Of a stretch of 64,000 nucleotides of DNA, positions 33,383 to 40,902 are shown one piece after another. Where the stretch lies: contig NZ_JAUZQF010000005.1 in assembly GCF_030718205.1 (NCBI RefSeq), positions 310,001 through 374,000 on the forward strand, in the 5' to 3' direction. The DNA is from Nonomuraea turcica. Its GTDB lineage: Bacteria > Actinomycetota > Actinomycetes > Streptosporangiales > Streptosporangiaceae. The position numbers and the translations under genes were made by a program. The stretch's first letter is position 1, and each line of letters starts with the position of its first letter. Below the pieces are notes generated by a model that saw only the letters and a list, made by a program, of their open reading frames with translations, was not told the origin of the DNA and ran no database searches.

Positions 33383-34246
33383 ATGACCATCGCCCCCTAC
33401 CCCGTGACCGACCCCGTCGCCGAGCACGGGGAGGGACCCGTCTGGTCCGGCCGCTGGGGCGGGCTGCGGTGGGTCGACATGCTGGCCGGCGACGTGCTCG
33501 CGCTCGACGCCCAGGGCGCGGTGCGCCGCCGCCACGTGGGCGCGGTGGCCGCCGTCGTGCGGCCGCGCGCGTCCGGCGGCTACCTGGTCGCGGCCGAGCG
33601 GGAGCTGCTGCTGTCCGGCTCCGACGACCTGGACGCCCCGCTGCGCTCCCTGGGCGAGGCGTGGACCGATCCCTCGATCAGGATGAACGAGGGCGGCTGC
33701 GACCCCGACGGCCGCTTCTACATCGGCAGCATGGCCTATGACGCGGCCCCCGGGCGCGGCGCGTTCTACGTGGCCGAGCCCGGCGGCGCACTGCGGGTGG
33801 TGCTGCCGGAGGTGACGATCTCCAACGGGTTCGGCTTCAGCCCGGACGGCGCCCTGGCCTACTACGCCGACACCGAGACCGGGCGGGTGGACGTGCTCGA
33901 CTACGACCCCTATAGCGGGCTCAGCGGGCGCCGTCCTTTCGCCGTCGTCGACCCCGCACAGGGGGCTCCCGACGGGCTGACGGTCGACGCCGAGGGCGGG
34001 GTGTGGGTGGCGCTGTGGCAGGGCGGGGCCGTGCACAGATACGACGCGGACGGCCGGCTCGACGCGGTCATCCGCCTGCCCGTCCGCAAGGTCACCGCGG
34101 TGACCTTCGGCGGCGAGGATCTCGACCGGCTCTTCATCACCACGTCGGCGCTGGACGTGGACCGGGCCGAGCAACCCGGCGCGGGCGCCGTCTTCGCCGC
34201 CGACCCGGGGGTGCGGGGCCTGCCGGTGCTGCCGACGACGCTCTGA
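33383..34246 (+). CDS. SMP-30/gluconolactonase/LRE family protein
   Basis: 287 residues, ATG 33383 with GAGGAG 7 nt upstream. Six-bladed propeller lactonase of the SMP-30 type: GEGPVWSGRWGGLRWVDM supplies the metal Glu, RMNEGGCDPDGRFYIGSM the Asn and Asp loop, TISNGFGFSPDGALAYYADTETGRV and GAPDGLTVDAEGGVWVALWQGG the later Asn/Asp residues. It probably hydrolyses a sugar lactone. Located 54 bp after the oxidoreductase and possibly part of that unit. No signal peptide, so cytoplasmic. Confidence 0.9.
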   Translation: MTIAPYPVTDPVAEHGEGPVWSGRWGGLRWVDMLAGDVLALDAQGAVRRRHVGAVAAVVRPRASGGYLVAAERELLLSGSDDLDAPLRSLGEAWTDPSIRMNEGGCDPDGRFYIGSMAYDAAPGRGAFYVAEPGGALRVVLPEVTISNGFGFSPDGALAYYADTETGRVDVLDYDPYSGLSGRRPFAVVDPAQGAPDGLTVDAEGGVWVALWQGGAVHRYDADGRLDAVIRLPVRKVTAVTFGGEDLDRLFITTSALDVDRAEQPGAGAVFAADPGVRGLPVLPTTL

Positions 34247-34637
34247 CGGCCGGCCATTTTTGGTGGGGGCGACGTCCATCCCGCGCCGGCGAGCGGGAAG
34301 GGCCACCCGCGGCGTCATCCGGCTCCAACATGGTCACCGGTGTGAACGTCGCCCATAGCTTGGACCGCCGGGCGCGCCCGGCGGTTCCCCTGCTCCAGGG
34401 AAACCTTCGGCCGCGATCGCTTTGCTCATTCGCCGGAGATGTGCCTAAGATGCCGCAGCGCTTGATCGCCGCCGTGCGGCCAGGCGCACGATTCCCCGGC
34501 TGGCGGCCCCTGTCGCGCCGGACGTTCAGCGGATCTCCCTTTCATCGCGGCCGCTGACGCATCACCACGTGCAGGCGTGCGCCTCTGGCGTACGCCTTCT
34601 TTTGGCTTCTGATCGATCCTGAAGAGAGGACACACGC
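34247..34637. other. Long intergenic region with two strong hairpins
   Basis: 391 bp between the SMP-30 gene and a small ORF. It contains a perfect 20-bp GC palindrome at 34365-34384 (CCGCCGGGC-GC-GCCCGGCGG) and a U-tailed terminator-like hairpin at 34573-34603. I recognise no known riboswitch and no convincing protein-coding gene here; the region may be the leader of the small ORF or two successive terminators. Confidence 0.5.
34573..34603 (+). terminator. Rho-independent-type hairpin just upstream of a small ORF
   Basis: AGGCGTGCGCC (34573-34583), loop TCT, GGCGTACGCCT (34587-34597): an 11-bp stem with one G-T pair, followed by TCTTTT. It is one of the few hairpins in the window with a U-tract, and it ends 35 nt before the ATG of the small ORF, so it could act as an attenuator. 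Confidence 0.65.
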
Positions 34638-34745
34638 ATGATCGGCATGCCGTTGACCGGTGTCGCGCACTCACCCACGTCCGACCCCGACATCTTCGAG
34701 GGCCTGCTCCTGCACCAGCTCGGCTTCCTCCGCAGACACCTCTAA
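34638..34745 (+). CDS. Small ORF (35 aa) behind a terminator hairpin
   Basis: ATG 34638 with AGAGAGGA about 9 nt upstream; 35 codons ending TAA at 34745, touching the stop of the convergent pentapeptide gene. The product begins MIGMPLTGVAHSPTSDPD and ends in a short Leu-rich amphipathic segment, FEGLLLHQLGFLRRHL. No signal peptide, no Cys, no recognised RiPP leader. It could be a small regulatory or membrane-associated peptide, a leader peptide, or chance. The good ribosome binding site and the hairpin before it argue for translation. Confidence 0.4.
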   Translation: MIGMPLTGVAHSPTSDPDIFEGLLLHQLGFLRRHL

Positions 34746-35645
34746 TCAGCGGCGGCGGGCGCGGCCTCCGGTCCCGCGCCGCGCGCCCCGCCCGCGTCCG
34801 GGGCGGGGCTGCGGTCTCGGCTCGCCGCGTGTGTCGGGCCAGTGCGAGGGGCGGGTGAGCCCCGGGGGAAGGCGGGTGGCGGCGTCGCCCTTGGCCGCGT
34901 TGAGCTGGGCTTGGGTGAGGAAGATGCTGCCGGTGAGGTCGGCGCCCGCCAGGTCGGCGCCCCGCAGATCCGCCCCGATCAGGTCGGCCTGCCGCAGGTC
35001 CGCGCCGCGCAGATCGGCCCCGATCAGGTAGGCGCCACGCAGGTCGGCCCCGCGCAGGTCGGCACCCCTGAGCCGGGCTCCGACCAGGTCGGCGCCCCTG
35101 CGGTCCTTACCCCGGCAGCCCGCCCTGACGAGCTCGCTCACCCGCAGCAGCAACGTGTTGACCCCGGCCCGGTGCGCCACCAGATCGAGGTTCTTCAGCG
35201 CGTCGACGCTCTCGCGGGTGAGCCGCTCGGTCTCGTCGAGCGCCTTGCGCAGCTCGGCCTGAATCGGCCCGGCCGCCTCCAGCGTCAACGCCTCCGCCAC
35301 ATACCACAACAGCTCGTGCAGCTGCCGCACGACCGGGAACACCGCGAACATCTGCCCCGCGGTCTCCGGCGCCTGCCGCCAGCTCGTGCCCGCGAAGGTG
35401 ACCTGCGAGACCTTCTGCCCGGCTCCGAAGCAGTCGTAGACGGTGCAGCCCGGATAGCCGCGCTGCCGCAGCTGCGCGTGGATGGCGCAGCTGAAGTCCT
35501 CGCGCAGGTTACGGCAGGGGTCGCCGGCGGCCTTGTCGGCGGCGAAGTCGGCCGAGGCCGAGAACGGCAGCGCCACGCAGCACAGCCCGAAGCAGTTGGC
35601 GCAGTCGGCCAGCAGGCCGAGCTCACGCGGGTTCGTTCCGGGCAA
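34746..35645 (-). CDS. Pentapeptide-repeat protein with N-terminal eight-Cys domain
   Basis: 299 residues from TTG 35645, with GAGGAG 8 nt upstream. Cys15, 18, 22, 23, 44, 53, 67 and 72 form a Cys cluster (CANCFGLCC ... CTVYDCFG) that could hold a metal or iron-sulfur centre. A helical region (about 85-165) follows, then about nine pentapeptide repeats (GADLRGADLRGAYLIGADLR..., about 185-235) that would form a short right-handed beta-helix. The C-terminus is Arg/Pro/Gly-rich and probably disordered. Function unknown. Confidence 0.85.
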   Translation of the reverse strand: MPGTNPRELGLLADCANCFGLCCVALPFSASADFAADKAAGDPCRNLREDFSCAIHAQLRQRGYPGCTVYDCFGAGQKVSQVTFAGTSWRQAPETAGQMFAVFPVVRQLHELLWYVAEALTLEAAGPIQAELRKALDETERLTRESVDALKNLDLVAHRAGVNTLLLRVSELVRAGCRGKDRRGADLVGARLRGADLRGADLRGAYLIGADLRGADLRQADLIGADLRGADLAGADLTGSIFLTQAQLNAAKGDAATRLPPGLTRPSHWPDTRGEPRPQPRPGRGRGARRGTGGRARRR

Positions 35646-35689
35646 CGTGTTGACTCCTCAGCAGGTGGCGGCACATCAAGGGTACGCCG

Positions 35690-36466
35690 TCACCCGCCGA
35701 AGCGGCGCTGCCGGGCCGCGAAGCTGCGGAGCGCCCGCAGGAAGTCGATCTCACGGAAGGCCGGCCAGTAGGCCTCGCAGAAGTACAGCTCCGAGTAGGC
35801 CGACTGCCAGAGCAGGAAGTTGGACATGCGTTGCTCGCCGCTGGTGCGGATCACCAGGTCCGGGTCCGGCTGCCCGGCCGTGTAGAGGTGCTTGGCGATG
35901 TCGTCGGCGGTCAGCGTGGCGGCCAGGTCCAGCATGGACTGCCCGGCCTCGGCCCGCTCGTACAGCAGCTCGCGCAGGGCGTCGATGACCTCCTGGCGGC
36001 CGCCGTACCCGATGGCCAGCGTGAGATGGAAGCCGGTGGCGCACGCGCGGGTCGCCTCGACGGCGCTCTTGAGCGCGCGGGCGGTGGTGTCGGGCAGCAT
36101 GTCGAGCAGGCCGGCGACGTGCACGCGCCAGCGGGCGTCCGGCCGGTCGAGCCGGTCGGCGACCATCTGCTCGATCACCCGCAGCAGGAACGCGACCTCC
36201 TCGTCGCCGCGCCGCTGCAGGTTCTCCGTCGAGCACAGGAATATCGTCAGGTGCCGGATGCCGAGTCCTTCGCACCAGGTCATCACATGCTCGATGTGGT
36301 CGGCGCCGTACTTGTGGCCGATGCTCGGGTTGGCCAGCCCCCTCTGCCTGGCCCAGCGCCGGTTGCCGTCGATGATCAGGCCGACGTGCTGCGGCAGCGG
36401 GCCCGACATGACCTGGCGGCGCAGGCGGCGGGCGTACAGGGCGTGGGGAAGATCAGTGATGTGCAC
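35690..36466 (-). CDS. Isoprenyl transferase, Z-type (UppS family, Rv1086-like)
   Basis: 258 residues from GTG 36466. Cis-prenyltransferase motifs: GLIIDGNRRWAR with the catalytic Asp, FLCSTENLQR, GYGGRQEVIDAL, and DLVIRTSGEQRMSNFLLWQSAYSELYF. The N-terminus and the STENLQR/TSGEQR details are closer to M. tuberculosis Rv1086, the short-chain Z,E-farnesyl diphosphate synthase, than to the long-chain decaprenyl enzyme Rv2361c. It adds isopentenyl units in cis to allylic diphosphates for the polyprenyl-phosphate carriers of cell-wall synthesis. Product length is inferred from similarity only. Confidence 0.9.
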   Translation of the reverse strand: MHITDLPHALYARRLRRQVMSGPLPQHVGLIIDGNRRWARQRGLANPSIGHKYGADHIEHVMTWCEGLGIRHLTIFLCSTENLQRRGDEEVAFLLRVIEQMVADRLDRPDARWRVHVAGLLDMLPDTTARALKSAVEATRACATGFHLTLAIGYGGRQEVIDALRELLYERAEAGQSMLDLAATLTADDIAKHLYTAGQPDPDLVIRTSGEQRMSNFLLWQSAYSELYFCEAYWPAFREIDFLRALRSFAARQRRFGG

Positions 36467-36508
36467 CCTATTAGGATGGCGCGCCCAGCGGGCGGCGAAA
36501 CCGTTTCC

Positions 36509-37288
36509 TCAAGGGCCGGCAGCGGCCGTTTCGACGCCGTCGAGCAGCACGGCCAAGCCCACCGTGAACGTCTGCCAGGCCCGGTGCCGCAGCCACGGCT
36601 CGCCCTCGCCGGGCGTGTCGTCTTCGGACTCCACCCAGCTCACCAGCGGGTAGCGCGCGGCGAACCCGGGGGCTACCTCCTCCAGCAGGGCCGAGCGCGC
36701 CTTCCACCATTCCTCGTCCGACACCCCGGTCTCCGACGGGGCCTGGCGTGACTCGGCGACCGTCCTGGCCGCCCCGCGCACGAAGTCGAACAGCAGCGCC
36801 ACCACGCCACGCAGCCGGGCGGGCGGCAGGCCGGTCAGGCGCAGGATGCCGACCAAGGTCTCCAGCACCGCGAACTCGTTCGGCCCCAGCACGGGCCGCG
36901 CCTGCGACACCTGCGCCATCCACGGGTGACGCAGGAAGAACGCCCACATGTGCTCGGCCCACGCGGTGACGGCCGGGCGCCAGCCCCCGCCGAGGTCGTA
37001 GTCGACCGGCAGCTCGGCCATGGCCCGGTCGTACATGAGGTCGACCAGCTCGCCCTTGCTCGGCACGTACGTGTAGAGCGCCATCCCGGTGCGGCCGAGC
37101 CGCTCGCCGACCTTGCGCATGGACAGCGCCGTCATGCCCTCGCCGTCGGCCACCGCGATGGCGGCCTCGACGATCAGGTCCACGCTGAGCCCCGGCTTGG
37201 GCCCCGGCCGGGCTTCGTCCCGCTCCTCCGTGCGCCACAGCAGCGCCATCGAACGGCGCGCGTCACCCTGACCGGCGTACACGACCAA
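36509..37288 (-). CDS. TetR/AcrR family regulator with C-terminal ligand domain
   Basis: About 259 residues from TTG 37288 (AAGGAG 9 nt upstream) or GTG 37282; the frame is open further upstream to 37378 without a better start. HTH: LIVEAAIAVADGEGMTALSMRKVGERLGRTGMALYTYVPSKGELVDLM, typical of TetR proteins with a C-terminal TetR_C domain. The short unstructured stretch before it (ALLWRTEERDEARPGPKPGLS) is characteristic of this subfamily. It stands between uppS and the LLM-hemerythrin gene, all on the minus strand, and its targets are unknown. Confidence 0.85.
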   Translation of the reverse strand: MVVYAGQGDARRSMALLWRTEERDEARPGPKPGLSVDLIVEAAIAVADGEGMTALSMRKVGERLGRTGMALYTYVPSKGELVDLMYDRAMAELPVDYDLGGGWRPAVTAWAEHMWAFFLRHPWMAQVSQARPVLGPNEFAVLETLVGILRLTGLPPARLRGVVALLFDFVRGAARTVAESRQAPSETGVSDEEWWKARSALLEEVAPGFAARYPLVSWVESEDDTPGEGEPWLRHRAWQTFTVGLAVLLDGVETAAAGP

Positions 37289-37381
37289 CGCGGGATTCTC
37301 CTTGCGGACAGAACTCCTTACGGCATAAAGCGTATCAGTGGCGTGCGCTCCGGCCCTCGCGGGCCGCCGCAGGGGCAAACA

Positions 37382-38926
37382 TCAGATGCCGTGCCTGGCC
37401 AGGGGCTCGACGAGCTCGCGCTCTTCGTAGGACAGATGCGACAGCAGGCTGTCGGTGAGCAGGTCCACGACCGCACGCAGCTCGCCCAGGCGGCCGGCCG
37501 GGTCCCCGACGAACGCCACCAGCGCCCGATCGATCCGTTCGAGGATCTTGTGAATGGCCTGGTGCTCCTCCTTGAGCCGGTCGAGCACCGGCGCGAGTGC
37601 GGGCTCGACGCGGCGCAGGTGGGGGAACACGGCCGCGTCCTCGGCGGAATGGTGCATGGTGAGGAGCCGGCAGTAGGACTCGCAGTAGGCGCCGAGCGTC
37701 CAGTTGTTCTGGCGCATGGTCATGGTGTTGATGTGCGAGCGGGCGGCGTCCGCGTCGAGCGCTCCCGCGGCGACCTGGCCGATCAGGTCGCGCAACTGGG
37801 CGAGCTCGGCGCGCAGGTGGTCGTGCACGTCGATGAGGTGCCGGCCGTTGGCCTGCTCCCGGGGGGTGTAGCGCCTGGCGGAGCCGGGGCGCGGCGCGGT
37901 GGGCCGGGTGCTCTCGTCCCAGACGCGGACGTCGCTCAGGCGCACGCCATCGTCCGGGGTCGGGGTGAACCCCAGCGACGGCTCGGCCTCCGGCGGCGGC
38001 TGCGGTGAGGCACTGGGCTGGGCCGCTCGCGGCGCGCGTCCCCCGGGGCTCCCCTCCATGGTTGCGGTTGGGGCGGTGCGGCGTGCGGCGGCGACGAGCT
38101 CGCGTACGGCCGGCGCCGTCTCCGCGGCGAAACGCTGGATCTGAGCCGGATCGCCGGTCATGAGGGTGAAGACGCTGATTCCGTGCTCCAGCGCGAGCTC
38201 GGCGAGCTGGGCGGGTGGCAGCTCCTCGCCGAGGTTGAGCAGGCGGCGGATGTCGCCCGGCGCGCGGCCGGCCTCGGCGGCCGCCTCGTCGATGACGGCG
38301 TTCCCCTCGGCGATCTTGGCGGTGGTCCGGAGGTGCGGGAGGGAAGGGAGCCAGCCGTCGGCGAGCCGTCCGGTGAGGCGGAGCATCCGGGGCTTGTACG
38401 CGCCGAGCCAGATGCCGATGTCGTGGGCCGGACGCGGCCCGCGCGGCGTGCCCTCCACCCGGTGGTGAACGCCGTGGAAGTGGATTCCGCCGGGCGCGTC
38501 GGTGTCCCATGCGGCGCGGATGATCTGGATGCCTTCCTCAAGCGCGGCCACGGCGTCGCCGGGGGTCAGGCGCGGGGCGCCCATGGCGGCGATGGCGTCC
38601 CAGTAGCCGCCCGTCCCGAGACCGAGCTCGAACCGGCCGCCGCTGAGAAGGTCCAGGCTCGCGGCGGCCTGGGCGAGCATGGCGGGCGGCCGCAGGGGCA
38701 AGGGGTGCACATTGCCCGCGAGCCTGATCGTCTCGGTGGCGGCGGCCACGTAGCCGAGCAGCGTCCAGGTGTCCAGGAGCGCCGGCTGGTACGGGTGGTC
38801 CTGGAAGGTGACGAGGTCCAGCCCGGCGCGTTCGGCGAGCTGGGCGTGGGCTACGACGGTGCCGGGGTCCTGCGCGTACGGCACGATGTTGGCGCTGAAG
38901 AGCAGGTCGTGGCCGTAGTCGGGCAT
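37382..38926 (-). CDS. LLM-class flavin/F420-dependent oxidoreductase fused to a hemerythrin domain
   Basis: 514 residues, ATG 38926 with AAGGAG 6 nt upstream. Residues 1-290 are a luciferase-like monooxygenase TIM barrel (LAERAGLDLVTFQDHPYQPA, LSGGRFELGLGTGGYWDAI, IGIWLGAYKPRMLRLTGRLADGWLPS). A Pro/Ala-rich linker (about 295-355) leads to a hemerythrin-like four-helix bundle (about 365-505) with diiron ligands in HDHLRAEL, HHSAEDAAVFPHL, EEHQAIHKIL and HLSYEERELV. The LLM part would oxidise or reduce a substrate with FMN or F420; the hemerythrin part would bind O2, NO or iron. Divergent from a MarR gene across a large inverted repeat. Confidence 0.88.
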   Translation of the reverse strand: MPDYGHDLLFSANIVPYAQDPGTVVAHAQLAERAGLDLVTFQDHPYQPALLDTWTLLGYVAAATETIRLAGNVHPLPLRPPAMLAQAAASLDLLSGGRFELGLGTGGYWDAIAAMGAPRLTPGDAVAALEEGIQIIRAAWDTDAPGGIHFHGVHHRVEGTPRGPRPAHDIGIWLGAYKPRMLRLTGRLADGWLPSLPHLRTTAKIAEGNAVIDEAAAEAGRAPGDIRRLLNLGEELPPAQLAELALEHGISVFTLMTGDPAQIQRFAAETAPAVRELVAAARRTAPTATMEGSPGGRAPRAAQPSASPQPPPEAEPSLGFTPTPDDGVRLSDVRVWDESTRPTAPRPGSARRYTPREQANGRHLIDVHDHLRAELAQLRDLIGQVAAGALDADAARSHINTMTMRQNNWTLGAYCESYCRLLTMHHSAEDAAVFPHLRRVEPALAPVLDRLKEEHQAIHKILERIDRALVAFVGDPAGRLGELRAVVDLLTDSLLSHLSYEERELVEPLARHGI

Positions 38927-38954
38927 GAGGGGCTCCTTGCGGCGGGCCGCGCAT

Positions 38955-39023
38955 TAGTTGGTAATACGAATAGTTGTTACGCGAGAAAAATAGTTCGTAC
39001 TACCAACTAGTGTCAACTAGACT
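38955..39023. promoter_or_regulatory. Long inverted repeat and -10 between LLM-hemerythrin and marR
   Basis: TAGTTGGTAATACGAA (38955-38970) and TTCGTACTACCAACTA (38994-39009) are complementary at 15 of 16 positions, 23 bp apart. Further TAGTTG half sites occur at 38971 and, inverted, at 39014-39020. TAGACT (39018-39023) is a -10 box 7 nt before the MarR GTG, so the right arm lies in the promoter. Probably MarR sites controlling both genes. Confidence 0.6.
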
Positions 39024-39030
39024 CGGTGGC

Positions 39031-39495
39031 GTGGTCACCACGAAGGAGCCGCTCCTGCGGTTCACCGAGGCGCTCGTCCGCCTGTCGCACCTGGTGCAGC
39101 AGGTGTTCGACGAGGTCGCCAGGGAGCACGACCTGACCCCGCAGCAGGCCCAGCTGCTCTGCCTGCTCATCGACGGGCCCGTCGGGATGACGGACCTGTC
39201 CCGGTCCCTGCACCTGGAAAAGTCCAGCCTGACGGGGCTGGTGGACCGGGCGGGGAAACGCGGCCTGGTGGCCCGCGCCCGCGACTCGAAGGATCGCCGG
39301 GCCTGCCGGATCGTGCTGACCCCGGAAGGGGAACGGCTTGGGGCGCTGGCACACGAGGCGATGAGCGAGCGGCTGGAGGCGCTGGCGGGGAAACTGCCGC
39401 AGGAGCACCGGCACCTGCTGACGTCGGCCATCGGCGGGATCCTCGCCGAGCACACCGCCCAGACCGGCCGCGCCTGGACCGCCTCCGCGAGCTGA
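39031..39495 (+). CDS. MarR family transcriptional regulator
   Basis: 154 residues from GTG 39031; the frame is open upstream through the operator region, but MarR homology starts at VVTTKEPLLRFTEALVRLSHLVQQVF and the TAGACT -10 lies 7 nt before this codon (leaderless). Winged helix: GMTDLSRSLHLEKSSLTGLVDRAGKRGLVARARDSKDRRACRIVLTPEGE. Divergent from the LLM-hemerythrin gene with a shared inverted-repeat array, so it probably represses that enzyme in response to a phenolic or oxidant ligand; this is inference from family behaviour. Confidence 0.88.
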   Translation: MVTTKEPLLRFTEALVRLSHLVQQVFDEVAREHDLTPQQAQLLCLLIDGPVGMTDLSRSLHLEKSSLTGLVDRAGKRGLVARARDSKDRRACRIVLTPEGERLGALAHEAMSERLEALAGKLPQEHRHLLTSAIGGILAEHTAQTGRAWTASAS

Positions 39496-39580
39496 CGGGC
39501 CGCCCGCCGGCGGGATCGGCCCACTCGGCGGCGCCCGATAGCTGTTCGCCAGGGGCACAGCGCGTGGTTGATAATGTCCC

Positions 39581-40558
39581 ATGCTGCCCGACGCCCTCAG
39601 AGCCGCCCTGGACCAGGCCCTGACCCGCTACTCGCCGCAGGAGTTGTCCCGGTCGGTCGCCCACCTCACCGAGAGCTACCGCACCCCGTCAGCCGGGGGC
39701 ACGCACCTGCGCACCCAGGCCGACGTCGCCGCCTACGCCGCGTACCGCATGCCCGCCACCTACGCCGCCGCCGGCGCCGCGATGCGTCAGGCGGCGGCGC
39801 TGACGCCGGGCTTCCAGCCGGCGACGCTTCTCGACGCCGGCGGCGGGACCGGGGCGGCCATCTGGGCGGCGGGTGCGATCTGGCCGTCCCTGCGCCAGGT
39901 CACGGTCATCGAGCACGACCCGCACGTCATCGACCTGGGCAGGCGCCTGGCCCGCGGGTCGGAGGCGGCCGCCGTGCGGGACACCACGTGGCGGCACGCC
40001 GCCATCCGGCCTGGCCTGAACCGGCCGCCGGCCGACCTGGCGACGATGTCGTACGCGCTGGGCGAGCTCCCCGAACGGGACCGACCGGACATCGTGCGCT
40101 GGCTCGCCGACGGCACCGCCATGGTGATCATCATCGAGCCCGGCACCCCCGCCGGCTACGCCACCATCGCCGCCGCCCGGGAGGTGCTGTCCGGGCAGGG
40201 CATGACCATCGCCGCCCCCTGCCCGCACGACGGCCGCTGCCCGATCCAGCCGGGCCGCGACTGGTGCCACTTCTCCGTCAGGCTGCCCAGGAGCTCCCTG
40301 CACCGCCAGGTCAAGGCGGGGACGCTGAGCTTCGAGGACGAGAAGTTCTCCTACGTCGCCGCCACGGCCGGCCCGTCCCCGCGCGCCGAGGCCCGGGTGC
40401 TGCGGCACCCGCAGAAACGCAAGGGCGTGGTGTCCCTGCGGCTGTGCACGGCCGACGACGGGCTACGTGACGTGATCGTCTCCAAGCGGCAGGGCGAGCT
40501 CTACCGGCGCGCCAGGGACGTGGACTGGGGTGACGCGTGGCCGGGCGGTGAGGGCTGA
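39581..40558 (+). CDS. Rsm22-family small ribosomal subunit methyltransferase-like protein
   Basis: 325 residues. Helical N-terminus with SYRTPSAGGTHLRTQADVAAYAAYRMPATYAA, SAM-site LLDAGGGTGAAIWAAG, and the family Cys pattern APCPHDGRCPIQPGRDWCHFSVRLPR, which in the mitochondrial relative METTL17/Rsm22 binds a metal or Fe-S centre. The family methylates or helps assemble the small ribosomal subunit. ATG 39581 has no Shine-Dalgarno; GATAAT (39570-39575) lies 5 nt upstream, so it may be nearly leaderless. Convergent with the DUF4180 gene, 2 bp between stops. Confidence 0.85.
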   Translation: MLPDALRAALDQALTRYSPQELSRSVAHLTESYRTPSAGGTHLRTQADVAAYAAYRMPATYAAAGAAMRQAAALTPGFQPATLLDAGGGTGAAIWAAGAIWPSLRQVTVIEHDPHVIDLGRRLARGSEAAAVRDTTWRHAAIRPGLNRPPADLATMSYALGELPERDRPDIVRWLADGTAMVIIIEPGTPAGYATIAAAREVLSGQGMTIAAPCPHDGRCPIQPGRDWCHFSVRLPRSSLHRQVKAGTLSFEDEKFSYVAATAGPSPRAEARVLRHPQKRKGVVSLRLCTADDGLRDVIVSKRQGELYRRARDVDWGDAWPGGEG

Positions 40559-40560
40559 CG

Positions 40561-40902
40561 TCAGGAGCGCCGGGCCGCGAGTTCCTCCAGGTCGCGGACG
40601 AACCAGAGGTGGGTGCCCCGGTTGGACTCCAGCACCCAGGCGCGCAGGGCTTCGCTCGCGGCGGTGAAGCGGGAGACGTCCCCCACGATCGCCAGCCCCA
40701 TCCGGTAGTTGACGAACTTCTGCGCGATCTCCCCCGCCACGCCGGTGCGCAGGGAGAAGAAGTCCTCGTGCAGCCGCTCGGCGGGCACGGCGACCCAGGT
40801 GGCGCCGTGCCCCCATGCCTCGCCGATGAGGTCGAGCGCGTCCCGCTCGTCACGCAGCCGCGGGCCGTCGGGCGGGCAGAGGTGAACGCTGTCGTCAGGC
40901 AT
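40561..40902 (-). CDS. DUF4180 domain protein
   Basis: 113 residues covering a whole DUF4180: DERDALDLIGEAWGHGATWVAVPAERL, FFSLRTGVAGEIAQKFVNYRMGLAIVGDVS, and ESNRGTHLWFVRDLEEL. No function is established for this family. It overlaps the start of its operon by 8 bp with the upstream alpha/beta hydrolase gene and is the last gene of the HTH / hydrolase / DUF4180 unit. Confidence 0.82.
   Translation of the reverse strand: MPDDSVHLCPPDGPRLRDERDALDLIGEAWGHGATWVAVPAERLHEDFFSLRTGVAGEIAQKFVNYRMGLAIVGDVSRFTAASEALRAWVLESNRGTHLWFVRDLEELAARRS

Noticed and set aside
34247..34572. Known riboswitch (ydaO, cobalamin, TPP) ahead of the small ORF
   Set aside because: I could not find the conserved cores of these classes; only hairpins are supported.
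34930..35110. DNA tandem repeat as a separate element
   Set aside because: It is the coding sequence of the pentapeptide repeats, fully explained by the protein.
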